Source: Mustela lutreola
Taxonomy: Eukaryota > Chordata > Mammalia > Carnivora > Mustelidae
Direction: 5' to 3'
Assembly (NCBI RefSeq): GCF_030435805.1
Contig: NC_081305.1
Span: 56,888,001 to 56,952,000 of the forward strand
Length of the DNA stretch: 64,000 nt
The notes beneath the pieces were generated by a model, which ran no database searches, was not told the origin of the DNA, and saw only the letters and a program-made list of their open reading frames with translations. Numbering within the stretch: the stretch's first letter is position 1; each line of letters opens with the position of its first letter. The position numbers were made by a program, and so were the translations under genes. Below are positions 38,320 through 49,200 of this stretch, piece by piece.

Positions 38320-38760
38320 GGCAGTCCCCCTTCCCCTTCTCTCCCTCTACCTCCGCCTTCCTGCATCTGGGTCTCGTCTGTCTTTCCACATCTCTTGGGG
38401 GTCCTGTCCTGCAGAGTCTGGCCGCCTCTCTGAGTCCCTTTGCCTGTGTCCCTGTCTTTCAGTCCCTCACTCTCGCCTCTGTCCCTCTGGTTCCTTCTGT
38501 GCCGGGGTCTGTTCTGTGTCTTTTCGGGGTTCTGTCTCTGAGTCCCTGGTTTCTTTCTGCCTTCCTCTTTCACCATCTGTGTGTGTTGTGTCCCTGTCTC
38601 TCTCTCTCCCGTCTCTCCTCTCCTGTGTCTATCTCTTCTGTCTCTGTGGGTGTCTCCCTCTCTCTCCCCTGCCCCTCTCCCTCCTTCTCTCCCTCTCCGT
38701 CTGTAGGTATGAGGTCTCTGTTTCTCTGTCTCTGTCTTCCCTGGTAGCTGGTTAACTCTC
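38320..38760 (+). repeat. Degenerate TGTCTCTG/TCCCTC pyrimidine repeat in SLC8A2 intron 1
   Basis: Repeated CTGTCTCT and GTCCCTCT words give a C/T-rich low-complexity block. A similar but shorter block lies at about 42345-42470, before exon 2. Confidence 0.6.
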
Positions 38761-40556
38761 CTCCCACACACCTTTGTCCCCGCCTCTGGCAAGGGGGAGA
38801 CCTGGAGGAAGAAGACTCCCCCTCCCGGAGAGTGGGCTCCCCCAGAAGGTGCGGAGTCCCCCAAAGTCCTCTCCCTTCTTCAGCCGAGCTCCCGCCCATC
38901 CTTCTGGCTGGTTTGTACCCTGTCCCTTCCATGAGAACAGAGCTCCTCTCCTCTCCCCTGCCTTGTATCTGGCATCCGGAGGCCAGTCCTTCTTGCAGTC
39001 TACCCTCTACTCTTTGTGGCGGAGACTGCAGCAGTCCTCCCATCTTGCCCTCCCATTCCCCCTCGTAGAGACTAGACCTGTCCTTCCTACAGTCTGACTG
39101 CTATGTCTCTCACCCTTTGTCCATTGCTTGCTTCATTCATCTGTTCCTTGGGCGATTACTGAGCACCTTGCGTACTCCAGGCACAGCACTAGGCACCGGC
39201 GTGGGTCAGGCCAGTCCTTTGTGCAGCCTTACTTCCATCCCTCTCCTGGCATGCCAGCCTCAGACCTCTCAGTGGGGGGTGGCTCTCCAAAGCTACTCCA
39301 CCATTCCCTGGGGGCTCCAAGAGGGCCCCTCTGAGTCTGGAGGTCCCTGGCCAGTACATCTTCTTTCCTGGGGAAAGTGGACCCTAGAGAAGCTGGGTGA
39401 GAGTTCGTGACCATGGGAAAGGGGAGAGCCTACCCTGTAGCCCTGGCTGGGATGGGGTGAGGTCCTCAAGTATCCACGTGGGGCCCAGCTGGGTTTGGAA
39501 GATCACCAGCCTAGGAGTTCCATGCCTTGCGTTTCCATCCTCCCCTGCTCCTGCCCCTGATTTGAAGCTGCTTCACCTGGCCAAGCTTTTTCCTCGCTCT
39601 GGGCCTCAGTTTACCTATCAGGGTGTCATGGCCCTGAACACTGTGACTATGTGTGTGCCCCCCCCCATCCCAGGCCGGGATGTGGTGTGGTGCTGGGAGA
39701 GCCTGGCTCACCACCGGAGCAATAAGTGGGTGTGTTTAGAAGCCTGTGTCCCCACCTCGAAATCCCTCCGAGGGGTGGCGGGCAACACTTGCTCCCACCA
39801 GACCACAACCAGGAACAGCCACCTCCCTTGCCAAGGTAAGGGAGAGGAGGGAGGGAGGAGGTCCCACCTGCCAAGCCAAACTAGGCTTTCCCCCACTTAT
39901 GCCTACAGTCCCGCTCTAGGCAGAAGGTCTCCAAGACCCCCGAGAGGCATGTGAGGCAGACCTGGGGTACTCGCCACTGACCCAGCTGGCTGCCTGCCCA
40001 CGAGGGTGGGGAGAAAGGGAGAGATGCCACTATCGGCCCTCCTACCCTGGCCTCAACCTGATCCTTTTGCCCCTGGGTTCTAAACTCAGATTAGGTTTCA
40101 GGGCTGCTGGTGGATGGACGGAGAGAGGCAGAGGCGGGTGCGTCTAGCAGAGGAAGCCCAGCTGTCCCCCGGCAACAGGACTCAGAGCTCTTGGTTCTTC
40201 ATTTCACAAATATTTATCTCACGGTTTCTCTGTCTGGCCCCTCCTCCCCTAAGGCCTCAGTGAGAGAAAACCAGGTTTTACCGGAAAAGGGATTGAGGCA
40301 GGCTTCTTTGCCCAGCCCCTGAGCAAGGAGGGCAGGCATGAGGACACCCTTTGCCAGACTCTGGTCTCCCTGGAGGACCTCACCAGCAGGGACGGGTGGT
40401 TGGACTTGAGGGGGCACTTTCCAGGGCCCTCCCATGATAGAGGGAGTTGATGCTCGAGATGAATTCCTGACTCCCAGGTGGCCTTCCTCACTCCTGAAAA
40501 CCAGGGAAAAGGGAGGGAGAAGAGAGTGAGTCTTTGCTTTGGATCCTGGTGGGTTT

Positions 40557-40638
40557 GTAATTATGCCTAAGTTGTTGCTAATTAGGGGGCCGCTAATTGG
40601 ATGTATCATTAGGGGCCTTGTTGAGGGGCTAATTATGT
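40557..40638 (+). promoter_or_regulatory. Homeodomain-site cluster in SLC8A2 intron 1
   Basis: Five TAAT-type cores lie in about 80 bases: TAATTATG (40558), CTAATTAG (40578-40585), GCTAATTGG (about 40592), ATCATTAGG (about 40606) and CTAATTATG (40629). The surrounding DNA is G+C-rich, so the cluster stands out. Confidence 0.45.
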
Positions 40639-40668
40639 GGTGGCCCTTTAAGAATCCCCCTCGCCCCG

Positions 40669-40670
<2 letters not shown>

Positions 40671-40701
<31 letters not shown>
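40671..40701 (+). repeat. (CA)15 microsatellite
   Basis: A pure dinucleotide run just after the homeodomain-site cluster. Confidence 0.95.
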
Positions 40702-40703
<2 letters not shown>

Positions 40704-41124
40704 CTCAGGGAAGTTCTGCCAACATTCTGCCTCCCTCCCCCAGGAGCCAGCTCCCTGCCCGTGAGTACGTGGGCGTGTTTTGGGGGCAGGCTATGGGTTA
40801 GACTCAGAGAAGAACTTTCAGACATGATATCCGGTACCTGGAGGCACTGGCCAAGACAGGATCAGGAAGTTGTAGGCTCAGATGACCGACCGTCTTTCTT
40901 CTCTCAGTCCTCCCCACCTTTTTTTAATAGGCTACTGGGTTACCAAGGCAATGCAAGAGTGGGCAGAGGAACTGGGAGTTCAGGCCACTCTTAGAGAGGG
41001 AGTTGAGTTGGTGCCGGGGGCACTGAATGAGCTTTTGACCTCTGAGCCTTGACCCTCTCCACTGAAGAACCAGCTAGGGACACCCTGAAGTGGGGTGGTG
41101 TCATTTTTAATCGAGAGCTCAGGA

Positions 41125-41720
41125 AGGTGATGTCTGGGTGGAGAACCGGAGAGGAGAGAGTGAATATGTGGGGAAGAGCATCCCAGGAAGGGGAAATAGC
41201 AGGTGCAAAGGCCTGGAGGCAAGAACTTGTCTAGTATGTAAGGAGCCTCGAGGTGGCAGGGGCCAAGCAAGCAAGGGGGACAGGGGGAGACGAAGCCAGA
41301 GAGGGAACAAGTGGGGCAGATCCTGCAAGACCTCATGAGGCAGGACGAGGGCTGTGGTACTCTAGCTGAGACTGAGTTGGGAGCCATGGAGGGTTCTGAG
41401 CAGAGGGAAGAGGTGAACTGACTTACATTTTTTTTTTTAAAGATTTCATTTATTTATTTGAGAGAGCGAGAGCATGAGCTGGGGAGAAGAGCAGAGGGAG
41501 AGGGAAAAGCAGACCCTACTGAGCTCAGAGCCCCACATGGGGCTCGAACCCAGGACCCTAAGACCATGACCTGAGCCAAAGGCAGATGCCCAACAAACTG
41601 AGCCATCCCAGGTGCCCCCTAGTTTGCATTTTTAAAGGGAACTGAGGCAAGACACAGAGATAGCCACTCAGAGCCAGGATCGGAGGCTGGAGGAGAAGTA
41701 CTGAAACCGTAGAGACCCCA
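41125..41720 (+). repeat. L2 LINE 3' region, split by a CAN-SINE
   Basis: AGCATCCCAGGAAGGGGAAA, then AGGTGCAAAGGCCTGGAGGC, then GTGGGGCAGATCCTGCAAG and TTGGGAGCCATGGAGGGTTC are diagnostic L2 3' blocks on +. A CAN-SINE at 41428-41619 splits the copy. Confidence 0.75.
41428..41619 (-). mobile_element. CAN-SINE in SLC8A2 intron 1
   Basis: The + strand reads AAAGATTTCATTTATTTATT, then GA-rich sequence, ending GCCATCCCAGGTGCCCC. It lacks the ATCACAAGTAGGC tail and so belongs to an older subfamily. Confidence 0.9.
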
Positions 41721-42557
41721 CAACCCACAAAGGAGACCAAAAGTCCAACACAGGGCCTTATGTCACAGCTGCTGGAGACCCGGGCACCTCACAGAGACCT
41801 GGGGGCTCCTGGAGAGAGACACCTGCCATCGTTGCAGGAACGAAGTGAGTGCAAGACCCTCTAGCAGCCCCTCCCCAGCCCCTCTCAGACAGACAGACAG
41901 ATGTCCCAGACCCTGAACAGGAGCCCTCTGGGGGCCAACTCAGAAACCATGAGACTTACCTCATGAATTGAGGGCCTCCAGCCCCTCGCCTCACCCACTA
42001 AATTATTCACTCTGTGTTCTCTGGGGCCTGGCTTCATTCCTCCCTTGTCTGTGGGATTCGTCTGTGTGGCTGGGCAGGCCAACAGCCTGTTCCCTTTCCC
42101 TATAACATTCCTCGGTGTGAGGGCTCCGTGCTGGGCTTCTCCATTTACTGCTGAGAGGCATCTGGGTTGTTTCAAGACGGGAGCTGTTAAGACATTCTCG
42201 GATGTGTCTTTTGGCAGACACATGACCTAGGGCTCCTGGGTGCGTATGTACCTGAGAGTGGGAACAGCTGAGTCCTAGGACACGGCATATTCAGCTGTAG
42301 TTCCCCAAAGTAGAGAGACCAATGTACACTCTGCCAGCAGCGTGTGACGCTCCTCTGTCTTTTTATCTTTCTCCCCTGGTCTCTGTCTGGCCCTCTCTGT
42401 CTCTCTGCATGTCCCTCTGTCCTCATCCTCCCTCTGTCAGTCCTCTGCTTGTCCCCATGCCCTACTCCCAGCAAGCCTTGGCTCCTGTGCAAATGGGAGG
42501 GGTCCATGCCCCTCACCCACATTCTTCCTCCTCCCCCAACAGGACCCAACACCCTCC

Positions 42558-43232
42558 ATGGCTCCCCTGGCCTTAGTGGGGTTTGCGCTCCTCCTGGGGA
42601 CAACCCCCTGCTCGGCGGCGGCCACCCCAACCCCCTCACTGCCGCCTCCCCCGGCCAATGACAGTGACGCCAGCACCGGGGGCTGCCAGGGCTCCAACCG
42701 CTGCCAGCCAGGGGTCCTGCTGCCCGTTTGGGAGCCCGATGACCCGTCCCTGGGGGACAAGGCGGCACGAGCTGTGGTCTACTTTGTGGCCATGGTTTAC
42801 ATGTTCCTGGGCGTGTCCATCATCGCCGACCGCTTCATGGCATCCATCGAGGTCATCACGTCAAAGGAGAAGGAGATCACCATCACCAAGGCCAACGGTG
42901 AGACCAGCGTGGGCACCGTCCGCATCTGGAATGAGACAGTGTCCAACCTCACGCTCATGGCCCTGGGCTCCTCAGCCCCTGAGATCCTGCTGTCCGTCAT
43001 TGAGGTCTGCGGCCACAACTTCCAGGCGGGCGAGCTGGGCCCGGGCACCATTGTGGGCAGTGCTGCCTTCAACATGTTTGTGGTCATTGCCGTGTGCATC
43101 TATGTCATCCCAGCCGGTGAGAGCCGCAAGATCAAGCACTTGAGAGTCTTCTTTGTCACTGCCTCTTGGAGTATCTTCGCCTACGTCTGGCTTTATCTCA
43201 TCCTGGCTGTCTTTTCCCCGGGTGTGGTCCAG
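42558..43232 (+). CDS. SLC8A2: SLC8A2 exon 2 (first coding exon)
   Basis: Encodes residues 1-225: signal peptide, extracellular N-terminus and the first helices with the alpha-1 repeat. The exon probably begins at 42543 after CCCCAACAG. The ATG in CCTCCATGG has G at +4. It ends FSPGVVQ before GTGAGC. Confidence 0.97.
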
Positions 43233-46200
43233 GTGAGCAAGGACCCATGGACACCTTCTTGGTGCATGTATGTCTGCAAAATCCAGAGGGGTGGCCCCCT
43301 GGGCTTGGAGACCTGATTCCTGTATTTGCAGAAATGCATGCTCACATCTGGGAGGGCCTCCCGGTATGGTTGTGCAGGTTGTACACTGCACGAGGGCATG
43401 GGGTATTGAAGGCAAGTTGGGGCTGGAGTCCATCAAGTATGCCCAAGCCATGTCTGGATGGCTCTGCAGACCCTGGAAAGGGCTCATCCACCCAGAGAGG
43501 GGTGACATTTTACACTATACCCATTTGGAAGGGACCTCTTTAGCTCTCACTTTGGTGCCGTATGTGTTAACAGAGTCCTTGTGATCTGTGTAACGTATAC
43601 CACACCCACTTCATGGTCTAGCCAGGTATTTGCCAGGTAGGTTCACATGTTTTCTTACCCTCCCTGTATTTTACATAATTTATTCCTGTCTTTATAATAA
43701 GACCACCTCATTTGCATAATTCATGCCACAGTTGCATAATCCAGACTTGTATTTTCTGACGGTGCTAATCAACTTGGGTAACTTGGTACAATTTGCATAA
43801 TGTATCCATGGGCCTGCATAGACGTTGGCCCACATCTGTGTAATCTAGCTCTGTATTGGCCAGATATGCAATTGTGATTTGCATAATTCATTCATCATTC
43901 ATAATTGATTGCTGATGGTAGGATAATTTATGCCACATCACTGTAATTTATATGCAATCCTTCCAACATAGGTATAAGCCCAGTCCATTGCAAAGGCCAC
44001 TTTCCATAATCTATTCCAACAAAATTTAGCCCCACCGCTCCATAATTTACACCCACGTTCCCATAATCGTTCGCCTCTCGTTTGTCCAGTGTCTTAACCA
44101 CATTCTGCTTGGTCTTCCTTTAAAACATGTGCCTAATTCATTTCCCACAACTCCAGGACTGCCATCTGCATTTGCATAATTTATTTATGGGCCTGGCCTA
44201 ATTCATTCACACACATGCATAATTTATTTGAGGCTACCCAGAATTCCTTCACACATGTGTATAATCTCTCTGCGCAAATCTATCTGGTTCTGCCAATTCT
44301 AGTCTCTTTCCAGGAAGCAGCTGAAGTTAGAAGTATAAAAATTCTTTGCAGGTGATGTAAAAGCAGAGGGAGGGACCAGAAATCACAGGTGAGCTAAGGG
44401 GGAGATGGTAACACCAGGAGACAGGGATAAGAGAGGGAGAGAGATGTTTACTGTAGCTGAATAATGACTAGAATGCTGAGTCTCCTGGAAGCCGTGGTGA
44501 AAAGTACAGAAGGTTGCGTCACACGGTTCTCATGAGCTTATAGAAAGGATGGTATACTGGCTTGGGTTTTCAAAATGGTCTTTGATGAGGAGTCACAGCA
44601 AAGCTATGAAGAGAATTTTAGATACCATGAGCGACAAGTGGGTAGGGATGGGGGTGGAGGAGAGAGATTCTCCCCACCCCGAGAAGGAGCCAGGCTCAGA
44701 CTGAGAAAACAAGCTTGAAAATATCACAGCTCTGGGTGGAGAAGTCGCCATGGGGGATCCCTTTGGGAGTAACGCGGAGGCCAGGCTTATGGGACATTTT
44801 CATGAAATAATGGAAGGAACTGGCATGAGATCAAGATAGTGCCACTTCCTCCTCAATGGAGAGAACTGGAGCAGCAAGATGGGTCTGGCTCTGAGTTTTC
44901 TCCCCAAGTGCTGTGTGACCTCAGGCAAAGCCCATACCTTCTCGGGGCCTTAGTTTTCATATCTGAACCATGGAAGGGGTTAGACCGGATCCTTGGTTCT
45001 TGACCCTTCATACCGAGTGCTCCCTTTTTCTAGCAAATGCTTTGTTACCTTTTACTTGGACGTGAAATTCTTAGATGAGAGAAGAGAGGCCTTCTTCCCC
45101 AGTAGCCAAGTGCATGGACCCTGGACCCAGACACACTGGGTTCAAACTCCACTTCTGCTGCTCCCCAGCTGTTTCTTGGGCAAGTTCCTCACCTTGTCTG
45201 CCTCAGTCTCCTCAGCTGTCACCTGGGCATCAGCATAGCACTGACTCCAGAGGGTGGTGTGGGGATCAAACAAATTACACATGGAAGGGCTCAGAACAGC
45301 AAGCCCAGGACAGAGTAAATGTGAGTGATTCCTCCCATTAATGAACTTGCCTGTGCTGTTGGCTATCCGAAAGTCTGTATATGGCCAAACTGATATAAAG
45401 GAAAGCAATGTCTCATAGCTACGTTAAAAGTCATGGTGTGGGTACCAGATGCCAGCACCTACTTTCACCGAATAAGTTTGGGTTTAAGAGAAAGAAAAAG
45501 ATCAGGAAACGTTCCATGCAAGGAGCCGAGCAGAGGAGTGGGTAGCCACAAGATTAAAAATAAGCACATTCAGCATATATTAGAGCATCAGGAAAACACT
45601 TCATATACATGTAACAGAGCTGAGTTCTAGATTCTAATTATTAGAAGCAGGTTTTTTCGCCACTGCACATGTCCAGCGGGAGGTTCTGAGGTCAGGCAGG
45701 ACGTGGGACAGGTGTGCATTGTGTGGGGCTGCCCCATGAGTCGCTGGACCAGATATCCCCCCCACAATTGTGGTGGCAGCTCACAAAGGACCCCAGATTG
45801 GAGACGCCTCCGCTTGGGGGTGGTCTTGTCCGCAAAAGCTGTCTCACTTCCCTCCCAGGGTGTGCAAGTCAATATGCCCTTACACAGTAGGTGCCCTGGA
45901 AGGAAGATATAAGTCTCCTAGATTCGCCTTTTATTTACCTGCAAGGGGGTGGGGCAAATCTTAGGGGTTGGAGGCTGTCTGGGAGAATCCTGTTGCAATA
46001 TACACAGTGACCAGTGCAATGAACACAAGGCCAGAGTTCATTTTACAGCTTGTGTAGAAAATTCAGCTTCTTTTCACAGACCTGCCTGGTGGCCTTGTGA
46101 GGCTGTTTCCAAGTCCTGCCCTTCTCTCTGAGCCATCAGTAAACACAGCGACAAGGTGTGTGGGCATTGGATCGGAAAAGATATTTTCCCTTTTGGGCCC

Positions 46201-49200
46201 ATTTTAAAGACACCTCTGGGGGCCCTCTGATGGTAAATAACCTTTAATGGTTCCTTCCTTATCTTTAATGAGAAAGGTAACTACTTGCAGACTGAGTCCC
46301 GGACCTCAGTGAGTGTTAGTATAATAATGGTAATGTTAATTTCACATTCTGAGTCTTTTCCACGTGTCAGGAACCGACAGTGCTAAGTGTTAGGGGTACA
46401 TAAGCTCATTCAGTCTTGGGGACGCCCCCACCTTACAGGCAAGAGGCTGAGCCAGACCTCCCTCTTCTAGAACCAGGATCTGGACTCAGTCTTTCCTTGT
46501 TTCTCTGGGGAGGTAGCATATAAACATGGGAACTTGCTGCATGAGGCTGTAAGGGGAGCCAACTTTTGCTTCTTTTAGAGTCAAAGTCCTGTCCCTAAGG
46601 GCCAGATTCTAAGGAGAGTCTGGCAAAGGCTGTAGTCACTGGTCCAGGGAGGCGGGGCTGGAGAGGGGAAGGGAGAGGGAATCAGGGAGCTTTAGTAGGA
46701 GGTAGAGTGGAGAGCAGGCCCTAGGTGATGGGTGGGGTTTGGACAAGTCAGGGGCATCCCAGGTGAGGAGGGGTGGAGGGGAAGTGGAGCAGGGAGAAAA
46801 AGATGGAAGGAAAGAGAGGCAGGAAGGGACACAGGCTCTGCCCCTTGAGGGGAGCTGGGTTCCCGGCACTGGGGCAGGTGGGCGTGGTTCTCAACGTGAT
46901 AAAAGGCGGATGGGTGGATGGATGGATGGATGAACGGATGGATGGACGGACGGATGGGTGGACGGGTGGACGGGTGAGCGGATGGAGGCATGCATGCATC
47001 AGGCGACCAGGAAAGAGGCGGGGGTGGGGGTGGGATGGGGAGAGAAACTGCGAAGCATCTCACAAGGGAGAGAGATGGGTATCTACAAAAGATACAAAAG
47101 GCGCACAAGGGGACAGAAGCAACAAGACAGAGAGGAAAAAAGATTCAAAAACCGACCGGCGCCGAATGGGACGGAGGCAGGGAGAGAAAGAAGGAAGCAG
47201 AGAGGGGACGAAGCGGGGCAGAGACCGAAATGCGGGGAGATGCAGAGCGGAGGGGCTGACGGGGGGCGCCAGGCGACCACCGGGAGGGAGACGCGGGGGG
47301 CGGCCGGGCGGTGGGGCGGCGAGCGCGCCCCCTGGCGGCGCGGCGGTCCTGATCCACGCGGCCACCCGCAGGTGTGGGAGGCGCTGCTGACCCTCGTCTT
47401 CTTCCCGGTGTGCGTGGTGTTCGCCTGGATGGCCGACAAGCGGCTGCTCTTCTACAAGTACGTGTACAAGCGCTACCGCACCGACCCGCGCAGCGGCATC
47501 ATCATCGGCGCCGAGGGCGACCCCCCCAAGAGCATCGAGCTGGACGGCACGTTCGTGGGCGCCGAGGTGCCGGGCGAGGTGGGCGGCCTGGGCCCGAGCC
47601 CCGCCGAGGCCCGCGAGCTGGACGCCAGCCGCCGCGAGGTCATCCAGATCCTCAAGGACCTCAAGCAGAAGCACCCGGACAAGGACCTGGAGCAGCTGGT
47701 GGGCATCGCCAACTACTACGCGCTGCTGCACCAGCAGAAGAGCCGCGCCTTCTACCGCATCCAGGCCACGCGGCTGATGACGGGCGCGGGCAACGTGCTG
47801 CGGCGACACGCGGTGGACGCGTCGCGCAGGGCCTCCCCGGCCGAGGGCCCCGGCGAGGACGAGGACGACGGCGCCAGCCGCATCTTCTTCGAGCCCAGCC
47901 TCTACCACTGCCTGGAGAACTGTGGCTCCGTCCTGCTGTCCGTCACCTGCCAAGGCGGGGAGGGCAACAGCACCTTCTACGTGGACTACCGCACCGAGGA
48001 CGGCTCCGCCAAGGCCGGCTCCGACTACGAGTACAGGTGGGTTGGCGGCTCTCAGGGCGGAGGTCCCGCCCCCCCGCCCCCGTCCCCCCCCCCCCCCCGC
48101 CGGCCTCCGCCGGCCTCCGCGATCGCCCGGCTCCGGGCTGCCTCCAGCACCCACCCATCCGCGGCTTTCATTCATGGTTCGTTCATTCATTCCCGCTGAG
48201 AGCCTTCTTGGCATCACACGCTCTTCTAGCGCTTGCCAGTTAGCTCGGCTGTCCCGGCTCCCCGGCATACCGGCTACCTGCGGGTTCTTGCGCTTGAGGA
48301 CACCTGCGTTCATGATTACAGCTCATTCTATGAGGTGTTACTGGATAGGACAAGTCCCCCACCACCACCACCTAACACACCGTGACTAAAGTAAAAATGT
48401 TTATTGAGCAGCTACTGTATACCTGGGGGTGTACCGTGGTGAACAAGACAGCTAAGGCCCCTATCCTCAAGTTGCAATAAAGCAATGAACTATTGAATAG
48501 ATTAAGAATATGAAGGGGTTTTAAGTGCTAGGTGGGAAAATTAAATGGCATAAGAGGGAAGAGGCGGGACCCAAATTATCTCCAGGTTTTTGTGGCACCT
48601 TCAAGAAGCCCCCCCTTTGTACCCTCCTGTATCTCTCTGCCCCTCCCCCGTCCCTCTCCTCACCCCTCTTTGAGGAGATCTGTGATCTTCCCTCCTTCAG
48701 CAGTTCCTACTGAATACCTACTATGTGTCAGGTACAACCTTTAGACGCAGAACAGTTAGGGTGCCTGGGTGGCTCAGTGGGCTTAAGCCTGGGACTCTTG
48801 ATTTTGGCTCAGGTCATGATCTCCGGGTGGCGAGACAGAGAGCCCTGTCTGGCTGGGCACTGGGTGTGGAGGCTGCTTAAGATTCTCCCTCTCCCTCTGC
48901 CCTTCCCCACCTTAAAACAGCAACAACAAAACACAGAACAGTAAACAAGATAACTTCTCTATCCTCACATGACCCACAAAAGTCTTATCTGTTTGTAGTT
49001 CTTCTGTCCATACCATACTCTTTCAAGAATGATAGTTTTACAGTGTCATTTGTTGACCGATGTGCAGTCTGCCATAGTTCTCTATAATAATACCATTTAT
49101 AATGGGTCTACTATGTGCCAGAAACAGATCTGGGCCTTGAAGACCAGCAGTGAATGAAATACGTCAAGCGTCTGCCCAAAAGCAGCTGACATTCTCGTGG

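Noticed and set aside
43580-44290. CRISPR-like or telomere-like array
   Set aside because: Repeat units are diverged and unevenly spaced and the host is a mammal; a decayed minisatellite fits better.
47060-48313. 417-codon open frame on the minus strand across SLC8A2 exon 3
   Set aside because: It mirrors a very G+C-rich true exon on the + strand, where stop codons are rare in all frames. Its product is Ala/Val/Gly/Arg-rich low complexity without family motifs.
48757-48830. tRNA-Lys-like sequence
   Set aside because: It is the tRNA-derived head of a CAN-SINE and not a functional tRNA gene; the same applies to the minus-strand copies.
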